From Cytophagales bacterium (lineage in GTDB: Bacteria; Bacteroidota; Bacteroidia; Cytophagales; Cyclobacteriaceae): 15,698 nucleotides of DNA. The stretch lies in contig JAHEMU010000020.1 of NCBI GenBank assembly GCA_024643485.1, positions 1-15,698 on the forward strand, in the 5' to 3' direction. The position numbers and the translations under genes are program-made. Numbering within the stretch: the stretch's first letter is position 1; every line of letters begins with the position of its first letter. Below the pieces are notes generated by a model. It was not told the DNA's origin, did no database searches, and saw only the letters and a program-made list of their open reading frames with translations. Below, piece after piece: positions 8,257 to 14,904 of this stretch.

Positions 8257-9291
8257 GTGAACAAGGAACGTTTAATATATAATTTATTGATTTGGGGTTT
8301 GATGACTGTTGCCTATTCGGGCGCAGTCATTTTCTATTACGAATTATCCATTATCGATTTATGGCAGGACATTGGTGTGTTTTCGCTGATGTTATTGTCT
8401 ATCAATTTTTCATTGTGGTTTGCCATTCGCTATATGGATGTGGGGGTTCGGCATATTACTGAGATCATCATCACCCATTTAGTGGCTTCCTCCCTTGTTG
8501 CTGCTATTTTATCCTATGGAAGCCGATATATGGTAGTAAATGTTATGGGATGGCTACCCGAAAACACCGGACAATTGTTAGCGCTTCCCAAAACATTTGC
8601 GGGGTATTTCGCCTATGCCTTGCTGTTATTGCATTTTTATAGCCATAAATTCCGCGAGAAGTTAGAAAAGAAAGAAGAGGAGGAGCTTCAATTGAAGGAA
8701 TTACTTCATGAAACCGAGCTTAACTTGTTAAAATTTCAATTGAATCCGCATTTTATTTTTAACAGTTTAAATTCTATCAGTTCATTAACCATTACCAACC
8801 CGGAAAAAGCTCGAGACATGGTGGTAAAATTATCCGGGTTTTTGCGGTATTCATTAGGAAAAGACAAAGCAGATCTGATTGATTTGGAAGAAGAAATACA
8901 TAATTTAAGATTATTTGCAGATATAGAGAGGATCCGATTTGGCGATCGACTTCACATTGTGGAGGAGTTTTCAGACCAATGCCTGAAGGTGAAATTACCC
9001 CCCATGATACTACAGCCATTGATAGAAAATGCCATTAAGTTTAGTACTTATGATACTTTGGAGGAAGTGAAAATTAGTCTGAGTTGTAAACCCCGAGGTG
9101 AGGGAGTGTTAATCAGTATCAAGAATCCATACGATCCCTTTGAGGGCAGTTCAAAAGGTAAAGGGATAGGGTTGAAAAATGTTCGGCAACGGTTGCGGTT
9201 GGTTTATGGATCGGAGTCGGAATTAATTACGGAGACCCAACGAGAATTTTTTATTGTGAGGATGTATATTCCCAAAGGAGTTGCAAATTGA
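8257..9291 (+). CDS. LytS/YehU-type sensor histidine kinase, four TM
   Basis: This 344-residue kinase of the His_kinase (LytS/YehU) family has four N-terminal TM segments at about 8-30, 38-60, 68-90 and 112-128. A charged coiled coil (130-155) leads to the phospho-acceptor block FQLNPHFIFNSLNSI, with His165. The GHKL ATPase follows, with N-box LQPLIENAIKF (N258) and a G-box GKGIGLKNVRQRL (301-313). The D-box is weaker than usual (KNPYDPF), but the catalytic set looks usable. There is no periplasmic domain, so it probably senses through the membrane or through the adjacent LiaF-like proteins. The start is GTG at 8257, two bases after the upstream stop; the next ATG would cut into the first TM. 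A LytTR response regulator would normally follow, but here a RelE-like gene does. Confidence 0.9.
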   Translation: MNKERLIYNLLIWGLMTVAYSGAVIFYYELSIIDLWQDIGVFSLMLLSINFSLWFAIRYMDVGVRHITEIIITHLVASSLVAAILSYGSRYMVVNVMGWLPENTGQLLALPKTFAGYFAYALLLLHFYSHKFREKLEKKEEEELQLKELLHETELNLLKFQLNPHFIFNSLNSISSLTITNPEKARDMVVKLSGFLRYSLGKDKADLIDLEEEIHNLRLFADIERIRFGDRLHIVEEFSDQCLKVKLPPMILQPLIENAIKFSTYDTLEEVKISLSCKPRGEGVLISIKNPYDPFEGSSKGKGIGLKNVRQRLRLVYGSESELITETQREFFIVRMYIPKGVAN

Positions 9292-9299
9292 GTACATGA

Positions 9300-9551
9300 G
9301 TGATTGAAATAGTCGTAAGCAGATCTGCTGCGAAAGAATTATCAAAATTTCCAAAAGTCGTAAATAACCGACTTTTTAAAGGCATTTTAAATTTAGGAAA
9401 AAATCCTCGTCCAAAAGGTGCGAAAAAATTAATTGCTAGTGAGAATTGGAGGATTCGGATTGGGGAATATCGAATTGTCTATTCAATAGACGAAATTATT
9501 CATTTGATAGATGTGCGCAAAGTAGGACATCGGAAAGATATCTATAAATAA
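9300..9551 (+). CDS. RelE/ParE-family toxin-like protein, no antitoxin seen
   Basis: This 83-residue protein has the complete RelE/ParE fold signature: an N-terminal strand and two helices (about 1-35), then WRIRIGEYRIVYSID (50-64) and the C-terminal strand with VGHRKDIYK (75-83). The basic and aromatic residues R51, R53, R58, R78 and Y82 sit where RelE-type mRNA interferases carry their RNA-cutting side chains, so it may be an active ribosome-dependent nuclease. No antitoxin gene is visible in the 128 bases downstream, and the upstream neighbour is an intact kinase. The start is GTG at 9300, since an in-frame TGA occupies 9297-9299. A three-codon ORF (ATG at 9296, stop TGA at 9305-9307) overlaps the start in another frame. 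It lies 8 bases after the kinase, so it is probably cotranscribed with it. Confidence 0.85.
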   Translation: MIEIVVSRSAAKELSKFPKVVNNRLFKGILNLGKNPRPKGAKKLIASENWRIRIGEYRIVYSIDEIIHLIDVRKVGHRKDIYK

Positions 9552-9703
9552 ACCTCATTTTTTTAATAAATTGATTAGAAAGGAATAGTTGCTCTATTCA
9601 TTTTAGGCATCTATCAATTGAAACCCATCATCCGTCAATTCAATATAAATCAGATTATTCTTTCGATTACATTCGATTCATGAAACAAAAAAATGTAATC
9701 AAA
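9552..9703. other. Intergenic region before the lipoprotein gene
   Basis: About 150 AT-rich bases lie between the toxin-like gene and the lipoprotein. I see no open frame of note on either strand, no antitoxin, no clear terminator and no tRNA. A 7-base direct repeat, TTCGATT, occurs at 9662-9668 and 9672-9678, just upstream of the first possible ATG. TACATTCG at 9668-9675 is one mismatch from the Bacteroidota -7 element but has no TTG at the expected -33 position, so no promoter is called. Confidence 0.4.
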
Positions 9704-10816
9704 ATGAAAAAGCTACTCACAATTTGCACAATGTTCTCAATTGGTTTTATGCTAAGTTGCTCCGATAACTCGGATCCACGCCCGAAGGCGGATGATATCG
9801 TTTATTATAAAGGCACTCAGTCTCCGGGTGATGTGTGGGAATGGTCAATTAATCGCACCAATCTTACCATGACTGCTTCTTGGGATGCAGGTACATTTGA
9901 TGATATAAACGATGACGTCTCTATCGAGGGCGAAGTGGAAGTGTTTGATTCTGGATTCTTAAAAGTAACAATCACTGCCGCTTCTGGTGGAACTGAAGTG
10001 ATCCCGACTGATGGAACCGCATTTTTCTATGCGTTGGAAGTTCCGAATACTGCTTTAATCATCAAACCAGAAGGAAGCATTAAAGGCGACCTTATTTCGA
10101 TGGTTGCTCAAGGTGATGCTAATAACATGGCCGGCGATTATAATTATGTCATTATTGCTCCAGGAAATGGCGCGAATTATAACCCCACCATTGAGGAAGC
10201 TATTGGTCAAGTTACCATTGCTCCAGGCGTGGGCGGATTTGATATCACGGGTTCTGCAAAAAGCCTTGACTGTTATGATGGCGGAAATTGCACTTATTCC
10301 AATTCAATTGGTGGAGTTCCTACTGCTATTGTTGAAGAAAACGGAAATTTTTCAATCTATGAAGAAAATGGAAATACAAAAGCAGCCGGACAATTTACAG
10401 ATGCAGGTGTGCTAATGGTGGATTTCGGTTATGGAAATGGTGGAGTGTTTGCCTTAGAACAAAATAATATTGCTAAAAGTGATATCTTTAATACTGTGTT
10501 CAATGGCATCGCATATTTACCAGCCGGCGACGATAAAACACTCCCTGTAAATGTGGTGTTTTCAGGAACAGGCGTAGGGGAGGGTCACCCATACACAAGT
10601 ATTGAAGAGAATGTTATCAATGAAGTGGATGGTATTACCATGACAGTTAGTTCCATAGAAAATGGATTGATAAGTGGAACGGTTAGTCATCAAAGTGGAG
10701 ATACTCCTTTCGCAGGGGCGATTTTGAAAGAAGGTGATGACTATATCATGGTTATTTCCAGCACTACTAATGAGGTAGGAAATCCTCCTTTCATCTTATT
10801 ACTTACAACAAAATAA
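9704..10816 (+). CDS. Predicted outer-surface lipoprotein of unknown function
   Basis: I do not recognise the family. From the ATG at 9704 the protein has 370 residues and begins with a lipoprotein signal MKKLLTICTMFSIGFMLSC (lipobox MLSC, Cys19). The frame also has an ATG at 9680 that adds eight residues; 9704 gives the standard lipoprotein start. After the Cys comes an acidic spacer (SDNSDPRPKADD), a feature often linked to surface export in Bacteroidota. The mature part is acidic and rich in Gly, Asn, Thr and beta-strand patterns, with no internal TM. Two cysteines lie close together in LDCYDGGNC. Internal near-repeats occur (EENGNFS/EENGNTK; TIAPGVGG/IIAPGNGA). It is a single-gene unit ending in a strong terminator, between two signalling modules, and may be a target or input of one of them (inference). 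Confidence 0.75.
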   Translation: MKKLLTICTMFSIGFMLSCSDNSDPRPKADDIVYYKGTQSPGDVWEWSINRTNLTMTASWDAGTFDDINDDVSIEGEVEVFDSGFLKVTITAASGGTEVIPTDGTAFFYALEVPNTALIIKPEGSIKGDLISMVAQGDANNMAGDYNYVIIAPGNGANYNPTIEEAIGQVTIAPGVGGFDITGSAKSLDCYDGGNCTYSNSIGGVPTAIVEENGNFSIYEENGNTKAAGQFTDAGVLMVDFGYGNGGVFALEQNNIAKSDIFNTVFNGIAYLPAGDDKTLPVNVVFSGTGVGEGHPYTSIEENVINEVDGITMTVSSIENGLISGTVSHQSGDTPFAGAILKEGDDYIMVISSTTNEVGNPPFILLLTTK

Positions 10817-10824
10817 AAATAATT

Positions 10825-10868
10825 AGGGCCTTTCATCTTCATGATGGGCCCTTTTCTTTTTTTATTTC
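10825..10868 (+). terminator. Rho-independent terminator of the lipoprotein gene
   Basis: A hairpin begins 8 bases after the lipoprotein stop. The outer stem is AGGGCC (10825-10830) with GGCCCT (10847-10852). The inner stem is CATC (10834-10837) with GATG (10843-10846) around the loop TTCAT, with a TTT bulge on the 5' side. A T-rich tract follows (10853-10867). This should separate the lipoprotein transcript from the kinase operon downstream. Confidence 0.9.
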
Positions 10869-10951
10869 GCATCTAAACGAGTTCCGAGTTTTTTACGGCC
10901 AGAACATACTTTCTATTCTTTAATAATTCTTTAATTTGATTATCTTCAAAG

Positions 10952-12160
10952 ATGCAATTCTCCACCAAACATATAGAATCAGCTACTTCAAACACTCTAT
11001 CTTTTAAAGAATTAGAGGAGATACTATTGTTTTTTTCCACCTCTCTTTTGACGAAAAAAACGGAGGAAGAGCTTCTTTGGGACGTGGTGAGGAATTGTAT
11101 TTCAAAATTGGGTTTTATTGATTGTGTCATATACCTAATTGATCGGGATAAAAATGCGTTGGTACAAAGAGCAGCACACGGGCCAAAAAATCCAAAACTA
11201 GAGCGGATTATAGAACCATTAGATATTCCCATTGGATTTGGTATCTCAGGATTTGTCGCTCAAACAGGTATAGCGGAAATCATTCATGATACTACCTTGG
11301 ATCCTCGCTATATTGTGGATGATTCAAGAAGACTTTCTGAAATTTGTATTCCAATTATACATGAAGGCCAAGTGTTAGGTGTGATAGATTGTGAACATCA
11401 TGAACGCCATTTTTTTCACGAACAACATTTGAGAGTGCTACAAGCGATTGCAGCGATTTGTGGCGTTAAATTGATAAGTATTAGACAGGAAATTGAGGCC
11501 ACACAGCGGCAAAAACAATTGATTGAAACTGAACAAAAGTTGGCAAGATTGAGAATAAAGGCATTTCAATCCCAAATGAACCCACATTTTGTTTTTAATG
11601 CGTTAAACAGTATTCAATATTTTATCACCACAAATTCCAAAAAAACGGCATTGAGTTATTTGAGTAATTTTGGAAAATTAATTCGTTATAATCTTCGGTT
11701 ATTGGGTAAGGAATCTGTTGATATCCACGAAGAAATAAACATGTTGACCATCTATTTGAATATTCAAAAATTGAGATACAATGATCAATTTAATTATACC
11801 ATCAATGTAAATCCTTCTCAGGTAGAAGCGCATATTCCCACCTTATTGATTCACACGCTTTTCGAAAACATCATTGAATTAGGGGTGAAGGAAAATAAGT
11901 TGAAATATGACTTGTTTATCGATATCGAATTAGATCACGAACAGGTATTAGTAAAGGTGTTAATTGAGCATGATCCTAAAAAATTTAATTCTACCTATTT
12001 ACCGGAATACAGGAAAAATATCCTCGATTGGGAAAAACAGGTGAGTGCTTATGTAAAATATAAAGGATATAATATCAGTAAGTCAATAGATTTACAATAT
12101 GATAATCAACAAAATATCATAGGAAATAAAATTCGATTAAACCTACCCAATATCATATGA
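10952..12160 (+). CDS. GAF-domain LytS-type kinase with degenerate ATPase (probable pseudokinase)
   Basis: This 402-residue soluble protein has no TM or signal peptide. A GAF domain spans about 38-178 (GISGFVAQTG and ICIPIIHEGQVLGVIDCEH are typical GAF strands), followed by a coiled coil (178-206). The His_kinase block QMNPHFVFNALNSIQ has an intact His212. The C-terminal ATPase domain keeps an N-box remnant, HTLFENIIELG (N306). The D-box that should read DNGIG is instead IEHDPKKFN (338-346), and no GxGL box is present; the region around 350-380 is unrelated in sequence. The domain still ends in the expected strand GNKIRLNLP. ATP binding is therefore doubtful, while phospho-acceptance and dimerisation remain possible. 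It overlaps the next kinase by ATGA, so the two are made together. It could form a heteromer with it, acting as sensor or acceptor (inference). Confidence 0.85.
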   Translation: MQFSTKHIESATSNTLSFKELEEILLFFSTSLLTKKTEEELLWDVVRNCISKLGFIDCVIYLIDRDKNALVQRAAHGPKNPKLERIIEPLDIPIGFGISGFVAQTGIAEIIHDTTLDPRYIVDDSRRLSEICIPIIHEGQVLGVIDCEHHERHFFHEQHLRVLQAIAAICGVKLISIRQEIEATQRQKQLIETEQKLARLRIKAFQSQMNPHFVFNALNSIQYFITTNSKKTALSYLSNFGKLIRYNLRLLGKESVDIHEEINMLTIYLNIQKLRYNDQFNYTINVNPSQVEAHIPTLLIHTLFENIIELGVKENKLKYDLFIDIELDHEQVLVKVLIEHDPKKFNSTYLPEYRKNILDWEKQVSAYVKYKGYNISKSIDLQYDNQQNIIGNKIRLNLPNII

Positions 12161-14148
12161 GTAAAACATTCGTTCTGGCGTTGTTATGTTGTCTTTCTTT
12201 AATTACCCCTGGTTTTAGTCAAGCCGATTTCAAAATAGTAGCGGATAGTCTTAAGCAGCAAGTGCGGATTGCTGATAACGACTCGTTAAAAGCTGAAATC
12301 TTTCACGTATTAGGAAATTATTACCGCAGGAATGATTTTGATTCTTCGAGATATTTCTTCCAAAAAGGGATTGAATCTGCTGAAAAAGCAGATATTTTGA
12401 GGTTAAAGAGCAGGGAATTGACTGGAATTGCCATAACCTTTGGGATGCAAAGCAATTATCCAGAAGCATTGAATTATTTTAATCAAGCAAAGCTCTTGAA
12501 TGAATCGATTGGACATGTACCTGGGATTCGATCTTCGTACATGAATTTAGGTATCGTGTATAAACGCATCGGTGAGTATGAAACAAGTTTTGAGTATTAC
12601 AATAGTGCCCTTGAAATAGCGATTTCAGAAAAAGACAGTGCTGCAATAGCCACACTTTATCAAAGTATCGGCGTGTTACAAGACATTATGGGTCAGCAGG
12701 ATGCTGCTTTGGATTTATTTAGAAAGTCTGCTGCTATCAATTCTAGTATTTCAAAAACCGAAGGGATCGATGGGGTGTATAATAGTATTGCTATCATCCA
12801 CCTTAAACAGAAAAACTACGACTCTGCTGAATGGTATCTTAACCGTTATATTGATGGAAACCAGCTAGCGGGAAATACTACAGAATATGTGAATGGATTA
12901 AGTAACATCGGAAATCTTTATGTAAAAACCGGGGATTATGAACTGGCTTTATTAAAACTCAAAGAAGCAGAGAAAAAAGCTATTGAAATTAATTTGCCGC
13001 ATGAATTATCCAATATTTGGTTCAATATGTCAGAAGCATATATACACTTAAACAACTTAAGTCAAGCGCTAGAAATTGCCAGGAAAAACGAAACTTTGAA
13101 CAATGATTATATGAATCTGGGTGATCAAAGTGAGTTAATGGAGCAATTGAGTAAGATCCTCGAAGCGCAAGGAAATATAGGCGAAGCGCTTCATTATTTT
13201 AAAAGACACAAGATGTTATCGGATAGTCTGTTAAATCAAGAAAATTCACTGAAATTCGATAACCAAAATACCAAGTTGGCCATCATTCAAAGGGATACAA
13301 AATTGAGGGAACAATCACTCCAAGTCGATATTTTGGAGTCCCGGGTACAGTACGACCAACGACTGCGATTGGTCTACAGTATTGGTGGGGTTATGCTGTT
13401 AATTATTGTCTTTCTTTTGTATCGACAAAACCGACATAAGCAACGACTAAACAAGGTACTCAGTTCTAAAAACCAATTAATTTCATCGCAGAAACAGGAA
13501 ATTGAATCCATAAATAACGAGTTGGAAACTCGAATGCTCAGGGCTCAGATGAATCCTCATTTTATTTTTAACTCATTGAGTTCAATACAGCATTTTATTC
13601 TTAAAAACGATGCCGAAGCAGCCCATCGATATTTGTCAAAATTTAGTAAACTTTTGCGTTCTGTACTCGAGTCTTCCACCGGAAACAAGGTGACTTTGTC
13701 GGCTGAATTGGAATTGTTGAGTAATTATATTGAATTGGAATCTTTGCGATTTAATCAAAATTTTGAGTTCCAATTAGACCTTAATCCATCAATTGACGCA
13801 GAATCGACCGAAATTCCGCTGTTATTGCTGCAGCCGTTCCTAGAAAATGCCATTATTCACGGGCTTATGCCAAGTGAAAAAAGTAAAAAGATACTTTCTG
13901 TTGCTTTTGATCGAAAGGAAGATTTAATGATATGTACGATTACTGACAATGGAATAGGCCGTGAAAAATCAGCGGCTTTAAAGGGAGTAGAACATAAAAA
14001 ACATCGATCCAGAGGATTGGAAGTGACACTAAAGCGACTTAAAAAAGTAAATGAACACATAGAAGAACCCATCGTATTTGAAGATGTTTTGGATGAAAAC
14101 AATGAAATAAGTGGGACTAAAGTGATAATCACCATAGAAATTGAATAG
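12157..14148 (+). CDS. TPR-containing membrane sensor histidine kinase (LytS type)
   Basis: This 663-residue protein starts with a signal peptide (1-23, ending GFSQA). A helical array of about seven TPR-like repeats (roughly 45-355) should lie in the periplasm; motifs such as YMNLGIVYKRIGEYETSFEYY and LSNIGNLYVKTGDYELALLK are clear TPRs. A coiled coil (370-402) precedes one TM (404-422), then a second coiled coil (425-460). The phospho-acceptor block is QMNPHFIFNSLSSIQ, with His468. The GHKL ATPase is complete: N-box LLQPFLENAIIHG (N564), D-box TDNGIG (596-601) and RGLEVTLKRL (619-628). This layout is common in Bacteroidota kinases paired with LytTR regulators. The stop is 6 bases before the regulator ATG. 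The signal bound by the TPR domain is unknown. Confidence 0.92.
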   Translation: MSKTFVLALLCCLSLITPGFSQADFKIVADSLKQQVRIADNDSLKAEIFHVLGNYYRRNDFDSSRYFFQKGIESAEKADILRLKSRELTGIAITFGMQSNYPEALNYFNQAKLLNESIGHVPGIRSSYMNLGIVYKRIGEYETSFEYYNSALEIAISEKDSAAIATLYQSIGVLQDIMGQQDAALDLFRKSAAINSSISKTEGIDGVYNSIAIIHLKQKNYDSAEWYLNRYIDGNQLAGNTTEYVNGLSNIGNLYVKTGDYELALLKLKEAEKKAIEINLPHELSNIWFNMSEAYIHLNNLSQALEIARKNETLNNDYMNLGDQSELMEQLSKILEAQGNIGEALHYFKRHKMLSDSLLNQENSLKFDNQNTKLAIIQRDTKLREQSLQVDILESRVQYDQRLRLVYSIGGVMLLIIVFLLYRQNRHKQRLNKVLSSKNQLISSQKQEIESINNELETRMLRAQMNPHFIFNSLSSIQHFILKNDAEAAHRYLSKFSKLLRSVLESSTGNKVTLSAELELLSNYIELESLRFNQNFEFQLDLNPSIDAESTEIPLLLLQPFLENAIIHGLMPSEKSKKILSVAFDRKEDLMICTITDNGIGREKSAALKGVEHKKHRSRGLEVTLKRLKKVNEHIEEPIVFEDVLDENNEISGTKVIITIEIE

Positions 14149-14154
14149 CATATC

Positions 14155-14901
14155 ATGAATTTGAAAGCGGTAATAGTAGAGGATGAAAAGCATTCTCGCG
14201 AAACATTAAAACAATTACTAACTGAATTTATTTCAGATGTAACGGTATGTCAAGCAGCTGAAAATGTCTCTGAGGCCATAGCCATCATCAGAGAATGTCA
14301 ACCGGATATTGTGTTTTTGGACATAGAACTTAAATCTGGTACCGGTTTCGATGTTTTGGAAGGTTTAAAGGATATGCAATTTGAAGTAATCTTCACTACG
14401 GCATTCGAACATTACGCCATAAAGGCAATTAAATTCAGTTCTATCGATTATTTACTCAAGCCGATTGATATCGATGATCTTCAAAAAGCCGTAAATAAGG
14501 TGAAGGAGAAGAAAACGATGAACCCTTTGTCGAAACAAATTGAATTACTCTTGGCGAATATTCAATCAAAAGAAGCTCCTAAGCGAATCTGTCTGAGTAC
14601 ATCTGATGGTTTTGAATTTATTTTGGTACATGACATCATTTTGTGCGAGGCTGGAGGGTCGTACACTACCTTTTACCTAACCAATGGACAATCCATTCTG
14701 GTATCTAAAAATCTAAAAGAGTATGAATCTATGTTGCCATCGGATTTGTTCCTTCGAGTTCACAATAGCTTTTTAATCAATTTGGAACAGGTTAAAAAGT
14801 TTGTCAAATCGGACGGTGGGTATATTCTAATGAACAACGAAAAACAAGTGAGCCTAAGCCCTAAAAAAAGAGAGGAGTTTTTATTGCGAATGAGTTTTTG
14901 A
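14155..14901 (+). CDS. LytTR-family response regulator (LytR/AlgR type)
   Basis: This 248-residue regulator has a CheY-like receiver (1-120) and a LytTR DNA-binding domain (about 145-245). The receiver has the acidic pair E9-D10-E11, phospho-acceptor D56 in VFLDIEL, the switch Thr at 81-82 (FTTAF) and K102 in LLKPID, so it looks fully active. The LytTR domain shows the opening CLSTSDGFEFI, the central CEAGGSYTTFYLTNG and FLRVHNSFLINLEQV (199-213), all diagnostic. It should bind direct-repeat promoter sites once phosphorylated by the upstream kinase. It is the only response regulator in the window although three LytS-type kinases are present. Its stop faces the murF stop with a 3-base gap. Confidence 0.95.
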   Translation: MNLKAVIVEDEKHSRETLKQLLTEFISDVTVCQAAENVSEAIAIIRECQPDIVFLDIELKSGTGFDVLEGLKDMQFEVIFTTAFEHYAIKAIKFSSIDYLLKPIDIDDLQKAVNKVKEKKTMNPLSKQIELLLANIQSKEAPKRICLSTSDGFEFILVHDIILCEAGGSYTTFYLTNGQSILVSKNLKEYESMLPSDLFLRVHNSFLINLEQVKKFVKSDGGYILMNNEKQVSLSPKKREEFLLRMSF

Positions 14902-14904
14902 TTG

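Noticed and set aside
9662..9678. TTCGATT direct repeat before the lipoprotein as a LytTR binding site
   Set aside because: The copies are only 7 bases long with 10-base periodicity; LytTR sites are usually longer and spaced further apart, and no third copy is seen.
9552..9679. An antitoxin gene downstream of the RelE-like gene
   Set aside because: No + strand ATG occurs before 9680 and no - strand frame of useful length exists in this gap.
10931..10938. TTAATTTG upstream of the GAF kinase as a -7 promoter element
   Set aside because: It is one mismatch from TAnnTTTG, but no TTG lies at the expected -33 spacing, and such matches are common in AT-rich DNA.
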